Numbered from the stretch's first letter, positions 32,817-42,594 are shown. The stretch is DNA of 46,252 nucleotides from CALDCK01 sp050618055 (GCA_050618055.1 JBNLVK010000219.1:1-46252), one strand, 5' to 3'. Program-made: numbers and translations. The notes: generated from the letters alone by a model not told the origin.

Positions 32817-35779
32817 TGCAGCGCGCGCTGGAGCCGGGCGCGCAGCCGCGGCTTGAGCGGATGATCGGGGAGGGCGTCGGCGAGCCAGAGCGCGCGTTGG
32901 GCGGTGGAGACATCGGTCGGGCCGCCCGTCGCCATCTCCTTCACCAGGTTGGCGAGCCCCACCCAGGCCACCTCGTACTGGCCCGACAGGCGCGCCGCCT
33001 CGACGCGGGCCGCGGCGACCTCGAGCGAGTTCATCGTCGCCATCAGGTCGCTCATCAGGTCGACCGCCTCGGCGGCGCGCACCGGATCGGCCGACTGGAT
33101 GCGCCAGCGTCCGCGCAGGCGCGTCGCCGACTGGTAGAGCAGCGGCTCGCGGGCCGCTTCGGCCAGCTCGTCGTCCAGCGCGGCCAGGTCCCGCCAGTCG
33201 GCGAGCGCGACGGCGCGGCGCAGCATCGCGACCTCCTCCGGGCTCGGCTCCACCGGCGGAAGCCCGTTGGCCAGCAGCGCCACGTGGGCCTCGAGGGCGT
33301 CGGGCGCGGCGGCGACGGCCTTCGCCAGGTGGATGCGCGCCGCGGCGGCGTCGCCCGACCAGCCGGCGAGCGACCCGGCCACGATGTCGTGCTGGAAGCC
33401 CGACAGCTTCGGCAGCAGGCGGCTGACGCGCCGGACCCGGCCGCTGCGGAACAGGCTGGCCGCCAGCCGCACCGGCTCGATGCCGGGCAGCCTGGCCAGC
33501 GGATCCCAGGGCGCCGCCAGCGTGAGCAGCGTCTCGGTCTCCAGGCGCCCTTCGATCCGCGCCGAGCCGGTCGCCAGGTAGTTGTGGTCGTCGGTGATCG
33601 GCCGGGCGCCCTCGGCCAGCGCCGCGCAGCCGGCCTCGTCGAGCACCAGCGCGGCGGCCACGTCCTCGGCGGACAGCACGCCGGTGCGGGCCAGGTGCAG
33701 GGGAGCGTCGCGCACCGCCTGCGCGGCGCTGCGGGCGATGTCGAAGGGCTGCATCGAGGCTGCGAACAACACGCCGCCGGGCACCGGCAGGTAGACGTGC
33801 ACGTGGGGGAAGGACTCGCGCAGCGTCGCGATCAGCCCGCGCATCAGCCCTTCGTCCACGAAGGCGAGCCCGATCCACTGCACGAACACGCCGCCGTCGG
33901 TCAGGTGTTCGCGGGCGAGCTCGAAGAACTCGCGGGTGTAGAGGTGCGACGCGCCGGCGGTCCAGGGGTGCGAGGGCTGCGAGACGATGGCGTCGTAGCG
34001 CGCGTCCGAAAGCATGAGCGCGCCCCGCGCGTCGTTCACGATCACCCGCACGCGCGGGTCCGCCAGCGGATCGACGCGGCGCTCCGGGCCGATCGAGCGG
34101 TTGGCCACCACCACCTCGGGCTCGAGCTCCACCACGTCGATCGACTCGACCGCCGGCGACACGCCCTCCAGTGCGTTGCCGCCGCCCAGGCCCACCACCA
34201 GCAGGTTGCGCGTGTCCGGGCGAAGCAGGCTGGGCAGGAGTCCCAGCCAGTGGGAGAGCAGGCTGCGCGCCGGGACCGCCACCTTCTTGTCGATCAGCGA
34301 CTCGGGCAGTCCGTTGGTGAAGACGCGGAAGGTGTCGGGCCGCTCGGTGAGCATGACCGTCGCCGAGCGCCCGACGTCGAAGAAGCGCAGCTTCTCGTTC
34401 GACGCGTTGCCGCCGATGGGGAACGAGCGCAGCAGGTTCCACGGGTTCTGGAGCGGGAGCAGCGAGAGCACCAGCATGCCGGCGACGACGGCGACGATCG
34501 GGCGCGGCCGGCGCGGGCTGGCCAGCAGGCCGGCGGCCGCCGCCAGGAACAGGCTGGTGGCGGCGCAGAAGGTCGCGGTCCCCACGAAGCCGTAGGCGGG
34601 CAGCAGGAAGAAGCCGGTGCCGATCGAGCCCAGGATGGCGCCCAGCGTGTTCCAGGCGTAGACCCGCGCGGTGCCGGCGGCGGTGTCCGCCGCGCCCTGC
34701 ACCAGCACCCGCACCGCCAGCGGAAAGGTGGCCCCGATGCACAGCGCCACCGGCAGCAGCACGGCCGCGGCCACCGGCGCGTTCGCGATGGGGCTGGCCT
34801 TCCAGCCGGCTCCCAGGCTCTCGGCGAGCGCCGGCAGGCGGTCGGCCAGGGCGAACGCCCCGAGCGCGAGGGCGGCGATGCCCAGCTGGGTCCAGGCGAA
34901 GTTCGCGGCGGCGCGCTCGTGGCGGCGGGCCAGCCGGCCCCCGATGGCCGAGCCCACGGTGATGCCCAGCAGGAAGCTGCTCAGCATGGTGGCGAACGCG
35001 TACACGCTTCCGCCCAGCAGCTGCGACAGCAGCCGGACCCAGAAGACCTCGTAGGCGAAGGACACCGCGCCCGACAGGGTCATGAGCGGCAGGATCCAGG
35101 CGCCGCCGGTGGCCACGGCGGCGGCCCGCGGCGCCGGCTCCGCCGGGGCGGGTGCGCCGCGCGCCAGGGCGGCGGCCGCCAGGAAGACGAGTCCGTTGAC
35201 CGCCGCGCCGACCCACACGGTCTGGCGCAGGCCGATGGCGGGCAGCAGCCAGAAGGCGGCGCACACGGTGCCCGCGATGGCCCCCGCGGTGTTGATGGCG
35301 TAGAGCGCGCCGACCCGCGGACCCACCTCGTCGTCGTGGCGCACCGCGTGCCGCGCCAGCAGCGGGAGCGTCGCGCCCATCAGCGCGGTGGGCGTGAGCA
35401 GCAGCAGGAAGGCGCCGCCCAGGCGGAACAGGGTGGCGAGCGTTCCCGGCTCGCCGGCCACCGCACCGCCGCCGAAGGCGGACACGTAGACCGCGGTGAG
35501 CGCCCACAGGCCGAAGGGCATGCCCACCGCGCACAGCGCGATGCCCAGCTCGAGCACGCCGTAGGCCAGCACCGGGCGGCGGATGCGCGGCGCCACGCGT
35601 GCGGCGATGGCCGATCCCACGGCCAGGCCGCCCATGTAGCCGGCCAGCACCGCCGCCAGCGCCAGCTCGGACGTGCCGAACACGAACGCGAACTCGCGCA
35701 TCCACGCGGTCTGGTAGAGCAGCGCCGAGAAGCCGCTGAGGAGGAAGCAGAGCAGCAGCAGGACGAAGCGTCGTTCCAT
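32813..35779 (-). CDS. Membrane / spermidine-synthase-like / helical-repeat fusion protein
   Basis: This 988-residue protein has three parts. Residues 1 to about 430 form some 12-14 helices in two similar halves, each with a GYMGGLAVGSAI- or FLLGITVGSAIGG-type motif. Residues 450-720 are a Rossmann domain like polyamine synthases (LLVVGLGGGNALEGV, DVVELEPEVV, VNDARGAL). The rest is helical repeat. In place of the catalytic Asp of true spermidine synthases it has YDAIVSQPSHPW, the pattern of the common 'fused spermidine synthase' group of unknown reaction. It should not be called SpeE. The gene sits 9 bases after the TPR lipoprotein gene and overlaps the GT-C-like gene. Confidence 0.8.
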   Translation of the reverse strand: MERRFVLLLLCFLLSGFSALLYQTAWMREFAFVFGTSELALAAVLAGYMGGLAVGSAIAARVAPRIRRPVLAYGVLELGIALCAVGMPFGLWALTAVYVSAFGGGAVAGEPGTLATLFRLGGAFLLLLTPTALMGATLPLLARHAVRHDDEVGPRVGALYAINTAGAIAGTVCAAFWLLPAIGLRQTVWVGAAVNGLVFLAAAALARGAPAPAEPAPRAAAVATGGAWILPLMTLSGAVSFAYEVFWVRLLSQLLGGSVYAFATMLSSFLLGITVGSAIGGRLARRHERAAANFAWTQLGIAALALGAFALADRLPALAESLGAGWKASPIANAPVAAAVLLPVALCIGATFPLAVRVLVQGAADTAAGTARVYAWNTLGAILGSIGTGFFLLPAYGFVGTATFCAATSLFLAAAAGLLASPRRPRPIVAVVAGMLVLSLLPLQNPWNLLRSFPIGGNASNEKLRFFDVGRSATVMLTERPDTFRVFTNGLPESLIDKKVAVPARSLLSHWLGLLPSLLRPDTRNLLVVGLGGGNALEGVSPAVESIDVVELEPEVVVANRSIGPERRVDPLADPRVRVIVNDARGALMLSDARYDAIVSQPSHPWTAGASHLYTREFFELAREHLTDGGVFVQWIGLAFVDEGLMRGLIATLRESFPHVHVYLPVPGGVLFAASMQPFDIARSAAQAVRDAPLHLARTGVLSAEDVAAALVLDEAGCAALAEGARPITDDHNYLATGSARIEGRLETETLLTLAAPWDPLARLPGIEPVRLAASLFRSGRVRRVSRLLPKLSGFQHDIVAGSLAGWSGDAAAARIHLAKAVAAAPDALEAHVALLANGLPPVEPSPEEVAMLRRAVALADWRDLAALDDELAEAAREPLLYQSATRLRGRWRIQSADPVRAAEAVDLMSDLMATMNSLEVAAARVEAARLSGQYEVAWVGLANLVKEMATGGPTDVSTAQRALWLADALPDHPLKPRLRARLQRALQ

Positions 35780-35788
35780 GCGCCCCGC

Positions 35789-38254
35789 CTAGGAGGAGCC
35801 GCTGGCGTCGTCCGCGGCCGAGGTCTGGTCGAGCGCGTCCCGGGCCGCCTGGGCGTCCTGGAAGCGCGGGTCGATCTCGAGGGCGCGGCCGTAGGCGGCG
35901 CGCGCCTCCTCCGTGCGACCGATCGCCGCCAGCGACAGGCCCATGTGGTAGTGCAGCGCCGGCGGCGAGAGCTCCCGGGCCTCGGCCAGGTCGAGCGCGT
36001 AGCGGTACTGCTGGAGCGCGATCACGTGGCGGCCCTTGCGGTAGTAGAGGTACCCGACCGTGTCGGCGACCGCCGGGTCGTCGGGCATGTCGCGCTGGGC
36101 CTCCTCGGCGAGCTGGAGGGCGCGGTCGAGCTGGCTGTCGTCGTCGGCCAGCAGGCGCGCCAGGTCGAGCTTGGCCGACGTCATGTCCGGGTCCTCTTCC
36201 AGGACCTTCTCGTACATGGCCCGGGCCTTCTCCGTCTCGTCGGACACCGCGTACAGGCGACCGAGCAGGACGCGCGCGCCCTTGTGCAGCACGCCCACCG
36301 ACTCGGCCTCCTCGAAGGAGCGCCGCGCCTCGTCGAGCCGGTCCTGGGCCTGGTAGATCACGAACAGCGTGTCGACCGCGTCGACCAGCTCCGGGATCGC
36401 CTCGAAGGCGCGCAGCGCGTCGGCCTCGGCCCGGTCGAGCTGACCCATCTGGAGCAGGATCTGGGAGCGCAGCAGCAGCACGCGCGGACCTGCGAGCTGG
36501 CGCTCGACCAGCCGGTCGAGGCGCGCCAGGGCCACCTGCGGCTGGCCCGCCTTCAGGTCGAGGCGGGTGATCGCCTCGAGCGCCGGGTGGTAGCCGGGCG
36601 AGCGGCGCAGCGCCTTCTGGAGGTGGGCGCGCGCCTCCGCGCTGCGGTCCGGGTGACGTCGCGCGAACTCGACGGCGGCGTCCGCCGGCGGTCGCGGCTC
36701 GGCCAGCAGCGCCTCGAGCTGAGCGTCCGCGTCCGCGGTCTCGCCGGTCTCGTAGGTCGCGCGGATGCGGCTGACCCGCTCGCGGGCCGCGAGCCTTCCG
36801 CCGCGGGCCTCGATCTGGGAGAGGGTCGCCAGCACCGCCTGCCAGTCGCCGGCCTCGTCGTGGATCTCCGCCAGCAGGCGCAGGGCCGTGGTATCGCCGC
36901 GGGGCGCCAGCGTGACCGCCCGCTGCGCCGCCGAAGCCGCCGCCGGCAGGTCGCCGCGCATCATCTCGGCCTCGGCGCGCATCATCTCGGTCTCGGCGCT
37001 CTCCTTGCTTCCGGCGAAGGTGCTGAGGATCTCGAGCGCCTCCTCCGGGCGCTTCTCGCGCAGGGCCAGCCGGGCCTCGGAGCGACGGGTCGCGTCGTGG
37101 TCCCCCACCCGGGACCGCATGTCCTCGATGGTGGCGCGCGCGTCGGCGTTGCGGCGCTGCGACAGCTCCAGGCGGACCAGCTGCTCCCACAGCGCCGGCG
37201 CGTCGTGGCCCTCGGTGATGGCCTGGTCGAGGTGGGCGATGGCGTCGAGCGGTCGCCGCGTGCGCACCAGGAAGCGCGAGTAGGCGATGTGCGATGCCGG
37301 CAGGTCGCCCTGCTTCTCGAGCAGCTCGGCGTAGACCGCCTCGGCGGCCTCGGGACCTTCGGCGGCCCGGCTGGCGTCGGCCAGCTCCTCCCAGTTGCGG
37401 ACCTGCTCGGGCGCCGCCTCGACGATGGCGCGCAGGGCCTCGACGTGGAGCGCCGCGTCCCGGTGGCGGCGGGCGTGGCCGGCGAAGCGGCGCGCGGCGA
37501 ACACGACCGTGGCCGGGTTGTCGCGCGATCGCGCCAGCTCGACGGCGGAGCGGAAGCCGGCCACGGCCTCGTCGTCGCGTCCGCCCAGGTTCGCCAGCAG
37601 CCGCGCCCGCTCGACCTGCGCCCCGACGTGACCGTCGGTGAGCTCGTCCATCTTCTCGAAGGCCTCGATGCCGGCCAGGAAGTCCTCGTCCGGGGCGCGC
37701 TCGCCGGCGTCGCGCATGTCGCGGGTGCGCTGGAGGTAGACCGCGCCGAGCGTCGCCCAGCTGTCCGGATCCTCCGGCGCCAGCTCCACCGCGCGCTTCG
37801 CCGCTTCCACTGCGGCGTCCGAGTCCTTGCGCGACGACGCCAGCGTGGCGAGCCCGCGGTAGACGCGGGCGTCGTCCGGGAAGCGCTGCTGCACCTGGCG
37901 CAGGATCTGCTGGGCGCGCCGCGGCGCCGTCTGCCACAGCAGCACCGCCTGCTCGACCGCGGCCTCCACCCGGTCCGGGTCGAGGCGGTAGGTCTCGCCG
38001 TAGTGGAAGGCCGCCGCCTGGATCGAGCCGCGCTCCTTCAGCAGGCCGGCGATCTGCTGGTTCACGTCCGGGTCGTCCGGATCGATCTTCAGCGCGCTCT
38101 GGAGCTCGATCAGCGCGTCGTCGCCGCGGTTCTCGGCGATGTAGCCCTGCGCCCGCTCGACGTGCTCGGCGAAGCGCTCCTCCGGCGAGCTGCAGGCCAG
38201 GGTGATCAGGGAGGCCGCCGCCAGCAGCGGCGCGAGGAGCCGTCGTCCACGCAC
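35789..38254 (-). CDS. PrsT-like TPR lipoprotein 2
   Basis: This 821-residue lipoprotein has a short signal peptide with lipobox LITLAC (Cys21), then about 18-20 tetratricopeptide-like helical pairs covering nearly the whole chain. Clear examples are DDALIELQSALKIDPDDPDV, DAAVEAAKRAVELAPEDPD and EEARAAYGRALEIDPRF. The repeat pattern resembles PrsT, the TPR lipoprotein of PEP-CTERM/exosortase exopolysaccharide loci, but no prsK, prsR or exosortase gene is adjacent. It probably acts as a periplasmic scaffold. The GTG start lies 12 bases after the first TPR lipoprotein gene. Second gene of the minus-strand operon. Confidence 0.82.
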   Translation of the reverse strand: MRGRRLLAPLLAAASLITLACSSPEERFAEHVERAQGYIAENRGDDALIELQSALKIDPDDPDVNQQIAGLLKERGSIQAAAFHYGETYRLDPDRVEAAVEQAVLLWQTAPRRAQQILRQVQQRFPDDARVYRGLATLASSRKDSDAAVEAAKRAVELAPEDPDSWATLGAVYLQRTRDMRDAGERAPDEDFLAGIEAFEKMDELTDGHVGAQVERARLLANLGGRDDEAVAGFRSAVELARSRDNPATVVFAARRFAGHARRHRDAALHVEALRAIVEAAPEQVRNWEELADASRAAEGPEAAEAVYAELLEKQGDLPASHIAYSRFLVRTRRPLDAIAHLDQAITEGHDAPALWEQLVRLELSQRRNADARATIEDMRSRVGDHDATRRSEARLALREKRPEEALEILSTFAGSKESAETEMMRAEAEMMRGDLPAAASAAQRAVTLAPRGDTTALRLLAEIHDEAGDWQAVLATLSQIEARGGRLAARERVSRIRATYETGETADADAQLEALLAEPRPPADAAVEFARRHPDRSAEARAHLQKALRRSPGYHPALEAITRLDLKAGQPQVALARLDRLVERQLAGPRVLLLRSQILLQMGQLDRAEADALRAFEAIPELVDAVDTLFVIYQAQDRLDEARRSFEEAESVGVLHKGARVLLGRLYAVSDETEKARAMYEKVLEEDPDMTSAKLDLARLLADDDSQLDRALQLAEEAQRDMPDDPAVADTVGYLYYRKGRHVIALQQYRYALDLAEARELSPPALHYHMGLSLAAIGRTEEARAAYGRALEIDPRFQDAQAARDALDQTSAADDASGSS

Positions 38255-38266
38255 GATCCGACCGTC

Positions 38267-40582
38267 CTAGGGTGTGCGCCGCGCCAGCGCGGCGCGGGCC
38301 TGCTCGAGATGGGAGCGGATCTCGTCCGAGTCGGGGCGGCCCGCCGCGGCCAGCTCGAAGGCCTCGACCGCCTCCTCCGCCTCGCCGCGCTGGAGCCGCA
38401 CCCAGCCCAGGGTGTCCAGCACCTCGGGCGACGGGTCGCGCTCGCTGGCGCCCTGGGCCAGCGACAGCGCCAGGTCCAGCTCGTCGCCGTCCTCGGCCAG
38501 CAGGAACGCCAGGTCGTTGCGCGCTCCCACCACCTCGGGGTGGTGTTTCACCACCTGGCGCAGCCGTTCGATGGCGCCGCTGCGATCGCCGGTGACCAGC
38601 GTGATCTGGGCGGCCGAGTAGGCCGGCACGCCGTTGGTCGGGTCGAGCGCGTAGGCCCGGTCGAACAGCTCGACGCCGCGGGCCAGGTCGCCGGCGTTCG
38701 CGGTCACCGTCGCCAGACCGGCGTGGGCGGCGGCGCTCTCGGCGTCCAGCTCGATGGCCTTCTCGAAGGCGGCGACCGCTGCGGCCGCATCGCCGGCACG
38801 GCCCGCCGCCAGCCCGCGCAGCTCGTACAGCTCGTTGGAGTCGGGCGAGACCGCCAGCGCGGCGTCGATGGCCTGGTTCGCCTGGGTCGTGCGTCCCAGC
38901 GCGGTCAGGCTCTCGACCTTCTGCTGGAGCACGGGCAGGTTCTCGGGATCGGCGAGGTCCAGGTCCTGGTCGTCGATGAAGGCGAGGGCGGCCTCTTCGC
39001 TGCCGTGCACCTGGCGCTCCAGGATCGCCTGCTCGCTGACGGCGAGGGGCACGAAGCCCAGGCTGCGCGCCCGGGTGAGCGACGCGCGGGCCCGCTCGGG
39101 CTTGCCCTGGCCCAGGAAGCCGCGGGCTCCCAGCACGTAGGGATCGGGCCGGCTGCCGGCCGGTCCGGCCGCGGCGCGCAGGGTGAAGGTCACGGCCTCG
39201 GCGTACTTGCCCTCGGCCAGCAGGATGCGCGCCAGCTCAAGGGAGGCGTCGGTCTCGTTCTGGCCGGAGCGCACCGCCTCGCGGAACTCGGACTTGGCGC
39301 GCTCGTAGTCGCCCAGGTCGCGGGCGGCCAGTCCGGCCAGGTAGCGGGCGCCGGCGTTGTTCGGCCAGGCGTTGATGCCCTTCTCGAAGGCGGCCAGGGC
39401 GCCGGCCGGATCGCCGGAGAGCAGCAGGATGCGTCCCTGGAGCAGCGAGGAGTACGCCGGCTGCTGGATCTCGGCCGCCACCTTCTTCGCGCCCTCGATG
39501 TCGCGGGCGTCGAGCAGGATGTCGGCGTGGGTGAAGCGCAGCTGCTCGCCGCCGCCGCCGGACAGCTCGCGCACCTTCTCGATCGCCTCGAGCGCCTCGT
39601 CGGTGCGCCGCATGCCGCGGTAGAAGTTGGCCAGTGCGCTCCAGGCCTGGGCCGAGCCGAAGCTGTCGACCGCCTCGCGCAGCACCCGCTCGGCGCCCTC
39701 GGCGTCGCCGCGCGCCTGGAGGCGGGCGGCCAGCGTGGTGCGCAGCGGCAGGCTCTCGGGCGCGGCCTCCACCGACGCCTGCACCATCTCGGTGGCGCGG
39801 TCCGGCTCCCCGATCTTGTCGAAGAAGCCGGCGATGTGGTTCAGCGTGACCAGGTCGGTCGGGTTGCGGCGCGCGCAGTCCTCGTAGAGGGGCTTCGCCT
39901 TCTCGGTGTCGAGCAGCACCTCGCTGGCGAAGACCGCCGGCGCCAGGCAGGCGCGGATGCGCAGGTTCGGATCGTCGCTCTCCTGGCCGAGCTGCTTGAC
40001 GAACTCGTGCTCCTTCTCCGCCTCCTCGTGGCGGCCGATGTCGCCGAGCACGGTGGCGTGGAGCGCGCGCACCGCGTAGTCGTCGGGCGACAGCTCCTTC
40101 AGGCGCTCGGTGTCCTCGAGCGCCGCGTCGAGCTTGCGGCCCACCAGGTTCGCCATGGCGCGGACGCGCAGCGCGGCAACCCGGTCCGGGTCGGCCTCGA
40201 GCACCCGGTTCGCGGCGCGCACCGACTCGTCGTAGTTCTTGGTCTGGAGGTGGGTGCTGGCCAGCAGCAGGCCCGCGGTGATCGCGTACTCGGACGACTC
40301 GGACGCCTTCTGGAGCGGCCACACCGCGCGCGACGCCTCGCCGGTCTGCACCAGCGCGAGGCCCAGCCGGTAGTTCGCCTCGGCCAGGTCGGGCGAGACC
40401 GCGAGGATCTCGCGCAGCTCCTCGATCGAGCTCTCGAACTGGCCGACGTCCTGGAGCGCACGGACCTCGGCCATGCGCGACTCGACGTCGCCGCCGCAGG
40501 CCGTGATCCAGGTGAGGGCCGCGAGCAGGGCGACCACGCCCCCTGCGCGACCCGACGAGCGCGATATCGTGGTTCCGAACAT
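38267..40582 (-). CDS. PrsT-like TPR lipoprotein 1
   Basis: This 771-residue lipoprotein has a signal peptide with lipobox WITAC (Cys29) followed by TPR-like repeats along the chain (SSIEELREILAVSPDLAEAN, AVAAFEKAIELDAESAAAHA, LDTLGWVRLQRGEAEEAVEA). It is a diverged relative of the next gene rather than a recent copy. The ATG at 40582 is chosen over longer frames because it places the signal peptide at the N-terminus and follows a TATACT promoter; GGAGG lies 12 bases upstream. It is the first gene of the four-gene operon and is divergent from the sulfatase-like gene. Confidence 0.82.
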   Translation of the reverse strand: MFGTTISRSSGRAGGVVALLAALTWITACGGDVESRMAEVRALQDVGQFESSIEELREILAVSPDLAEANYRLGLALVQTGEASRAVWPLQKASESSEYAITAGLLLASTHLQTKNYDESVRAANRVLEADPDRVAALRVRAMANLVGRKLDAALEDTERLKELSPDDYAVRALHATVLGDIGRHEEAEKEHEFVKQLGQESDDPNLRIRACLAPAVFASEVLLDTEKAKPLYEDCARRNPTDLVTLNHIAGFFDKIGEPDRATEMVQASVEAAPESLPLRTTLAARLQARGDAEGAERVLREAVDSFGSAQAWSALANFYRGMRRTDEALEAIEKVRELSGGGGEQLRFTHADILLDARDIEGAKKVAAEIQQPAYSSLLQGRILLLSGDPAGALAAFEKGINAWPNNAGARYLAGLAARDLGDYERAKSEFREAVRSGQNETDASLELARILLAEGKYAEAVTFTLRAAAGPAGSRPDPYVLGARGFLGQGKPERARASLTRARSLGFVPLAVSEQAILERQVHGSEEAALAFIDDQDLDLADPENLPVLQQKVESLTALGRTTQANQAIDAALAVSPDSNELYELRGLAAGRAGDAAAAVAAFEKAIELDAESAAAHAGLATVTANAGDLARGVELFDRAYALDPTNGVPAYSAAQITLVTGDRSGAIERLRQVVKHHPEVVGARNDLAFLLAEDGDELDLALSLAQGASERDPSPEVLDTLGWVRLQRGEAEEAVEAFELAAAGRPDSDEIRSHLEQARAALARRTP

Positions 40583-40619
40583 GGGTCCCGAAGACCTCCA
40601 AGCCACCGAGGGAGGGCGC

Positions 40620-40647
40620 AGTATACGCGCTGGCGGTTTCCCGTCGA
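40620..40647 (-). promoter_or_regulatory. Promoter of the TPR-lipoprotein operon
   Basis: On the minus strand -35 TCGACG (40647-40642) and -10 TATACT (40625-40620) are 16 bases apart, giving a leader of about 30 bases before the ATG at 40582. All four downstream genes have gaps of 12 bases or less or overlap, so this promoter probably serves the whole 9-kb operon. Confidence 0.55.
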
Positions 40648-40766
40648 TCCGGTTCACCGGGCCGCGCGAGCGCCCGAAGACCCCCTTTCGGGGGGCCGGC
40701 GGCATCTTTCCGACTCCTGGGTGCAGCTCGCCGCGAAGACTCCCGCTCCTGCGACGCACTTGGGTG

Positions 40767-42491
40767 ATGCTGGCGCTGCTGCATTCCCTGGGATGCGCAG
40801 ACGCTCCTGGATCAGTGCCGGATCGCGTGGTGCTGGTGACGATCGACACCCTGCGGGCGGACCACGTCGGGGCCTATGGAGCCCCGGGGGCACCAACCCC
40901 CGTGTTGGACACCCTGGCGGCCGAAGGAGTTCGCTTCGACGTCGCCATCTCGCCGGCTCCGCTGACGCTGCCCTCCCACACCTCGCTGATGACCGCGCTC
41001 GACCCGCCCGAGCACGGCGTACGCCACAACTCGATCTACCGGCTGGACGAGGCCATCCCCACCCTGGCGGAGGCGATGGGCCGGGAGGGCTACGCCACCG
41101 CGGCCTTCGTGGGCGCGCTGGTGCTGGATCGCCGCTTCGGGCTGGATCGCGGCTTCGACGTCTACGACGACCACATGGAGCGGCGCTCCTCGCGGCTGTC
41201 GGGCTATGCCGAGCGGCCGGCGGACCGGGTGGTCGACGCCGCGCTCGACTGGCTCGGGACGGCGCCGGAGCGCTTCTTCCTGTGGGTGCACCTCTACGAT
41301 CCGCACGTCGAGCACCAGCCGCCGCCGGGCTTCGCGGCCGCCTTCGCGCACCGTCCCTACCTGGGGGAGATCGCCTTCGCGGACCACCAGACCGGCCGGC
41401 TGCTGGGCGCCGTGCGCGAGCGCTTCGGCGACGCGGGCCTGCTGGTGGCGGTCACCAGCGACCACGGCGAGAGCCTGGGCGAGCACGGCGAGCGCACCCA
41501 TTCCTATACGGTCTACGACGCCACCCAGCGCGTGCCCCTGATCCTGTCCGGTGCGGGCGTTCCGCCGGGCCGGGTGGTGACGACGCCGGTGCGCCTGATC
41601 GACCTGGCGCCGACGCTGCTGGCCGCCGTGGGCGCACCGCCGCTCGATGGCGGACGCGGCCGGGACCTGACCCCGCTCGTCGTCGCAGGCGACGACGGCG
41701 ACGCGCCGGCCGAGCCGGCCTACGTCGAGACGCTGGCCACACAGCTGGACTACGGCTGGAGCCCGCTGGTGGGACTGCGCAGCAGCGAGTGGAAGTACAT
41801 CCGCGCGCCGCGTCCCGAGCTCTACGACGTGCGCGCCGATCCGGACGAGACGCGGGACCTGGCGGCGGGCCACCCGCAGGTCGTGGCGCGCATGGACGCG
41901 CTGCTGGAGGAGCGGCTCGCGGCAGACGGCGGAAGCGCCGGCCACGTCACCCTCGACGCGGTGGATCGCGCGCGGCTCGAGAGCCTGGGCTACGTGGTGC
42001 CCGACGCGGCGCCGCGCGTCGGCCGGCTCGACCGGGCCACCGGTCCGGACCCGAAGGACGCGCTGCCGCTGCTCTCCCGCGTGGCGACGGCGCGCAAGCT
42101 GGCCGTGGCCGAGCGCTACGACGAGGCGCTGGCCTCGCTGGCCGACATCGAGGATCCGCCGGCCCACCTGCGGGTGATCCGTGCCTCCATGGCCTTCAAC
42201 GCCGGCCGCCACGCGGCCGCCGTCGCCGACGCGCGCCGGGCCATCGCCGACGAGCCGCGCCGCCTGGACGTGCACGTCATCCTGGGACGGGCGCTCGAGG
42301 CCCGGGGCGATCTGCCGGGCGCGCTGGCCGCCTTCGACGACGCGCTGGCCATCGATCCGCGCTCGCTGGAGGCGTGGCGTGGCGTCGGACGCGTGGCGGA
42401 GGCGTCCGGCGACGCGGCGCGCGCCTCGGCGGCACGGCAGCGCATCGAGGCCCTGGCGGCGGAAGAGGGCGACACCGCCACGGCCCCCTGA
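40767..42491 (+). CDS. Sulfatase/alkaline-phosphatase-superfamily enzyme with TPR tail
   Basis: This protein of about 574 residues has the metal-binding blocks VTIDTLRADHVGAYG and VTSDHGESLGEHG of the superfamily. The nucleophile position reads APLTLPSHTS, with Thr where arylsulfatases have Cys or Ser in CxPxR, so formylglycine-dependent sulfatase activity is not supported. A phospho- or phosphoethanolamine-type transfer or hydrolysis using Thr is more likely. From about residue 425 the chain carries TPR-like helices (HAAAVADARRAIADEPRRLD, GALAAFDDALAIDPRSLEA). A lipobox-like LHSLGC lies only 10 residues after the ATG; an upstream CTG at 40748 would give a proper lipoprotein signal. The start is therefore uncertain, and GTG 40764 is another option. 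Confidence 0.78.
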   Translation: MLALLHSLGCADAPGSVPDRVVLVTIDTLRADHVGAYGAPGAPTPVLDTLAAEGVRFDVAISPAPLTLPSHTSLMTALDPPEHGVRHNSIYRLDEAIPTLAEAMGREGYATAAFVGALVLDRRFGLDRGFDVYDDHMERRSSRLSGYAERPADRVVDAALDWLGTAPERFFLWVHLYDPHVEHQPPPGFAAAFAHRPYLGEIAFADHQTGRLLGAVRERFGDAGLLVAVTSDHGESLGEHGERTHSYTVYDATQRVPLILSGAGVPPGRVVTTPVRLIDLAPTLLAAVGAPPLDGGRGRDLTPLVVAGDDGDAPAEPAYVETLATQLDYGWSPLVGLRSSEWKYIRAPRPELYDVRADPDETRDLAAGHPQVVARMDALLEERLAADGGSAGHVTLDAVDRARLESLGYVVPDAAPRVGRLDRATGPDPKDALPLLSRVATARKLAVAERYDEALASLADIEDPPAHLRVIRASMAFNAGRHAAAVADARRAIADEPRRLDVHVILGRALEARGDLPGALAAFDDALAIDPRSLEAWRGVGRVAEASGDAARASAARQRIEALAAEEGDTATAP

Positions 42492-42539
42492 GGCACCCAC
42501 CTGGAGCGGATCCGGCCGTGGCGACGCGGACTTGCCGGA

Positions 42540-42568
42540 TTGAGCTTTGTTCGAACCCTCTGTAGAGT
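42540..42568 (+). promoter_or_regulatory. Promoter of the second sulfatase-like gene
   Basis: TTGAGC (42540-42545), a 17-base spacer holding the palindrome gttcgaac, and TAGAGT (42563-42568) form a sigma-70-type promoter. The leader is about 20 bases and ends in the ribosome site gggagagag before the ATG at 42595. Confidence 0.55.
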
Positions 42569-42594
42569 CGCCCGACTCGGAACCTGGGAGAGAG

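Noticed and set aside
32813..35779. Spermidine synthase (speE)
   Set aside because: The catalytic Asp segment is absent and the protein is a membrane fusion, so polyamine synthesis is not supported.
32817..37937. Long minus-strand frame upstream of the GT-C-like gene
   Set aside because: It is the out-of-frame shadow of the SpeE-like fusion and TPR lipoprotein genes; only the part from 32816 downward is coding.
32861..42565. A 3234-codon open frame on the plus strand
   Set aside because: It is antisense to the four-gene operon, low in complexity (Arg, Gly, Ala, Val, Gln) and joins to the phosphatase-type gene in a wrong frame. Such frames arise in G+C-rich DNA because stop codons are rare opposite strongly biased codons.
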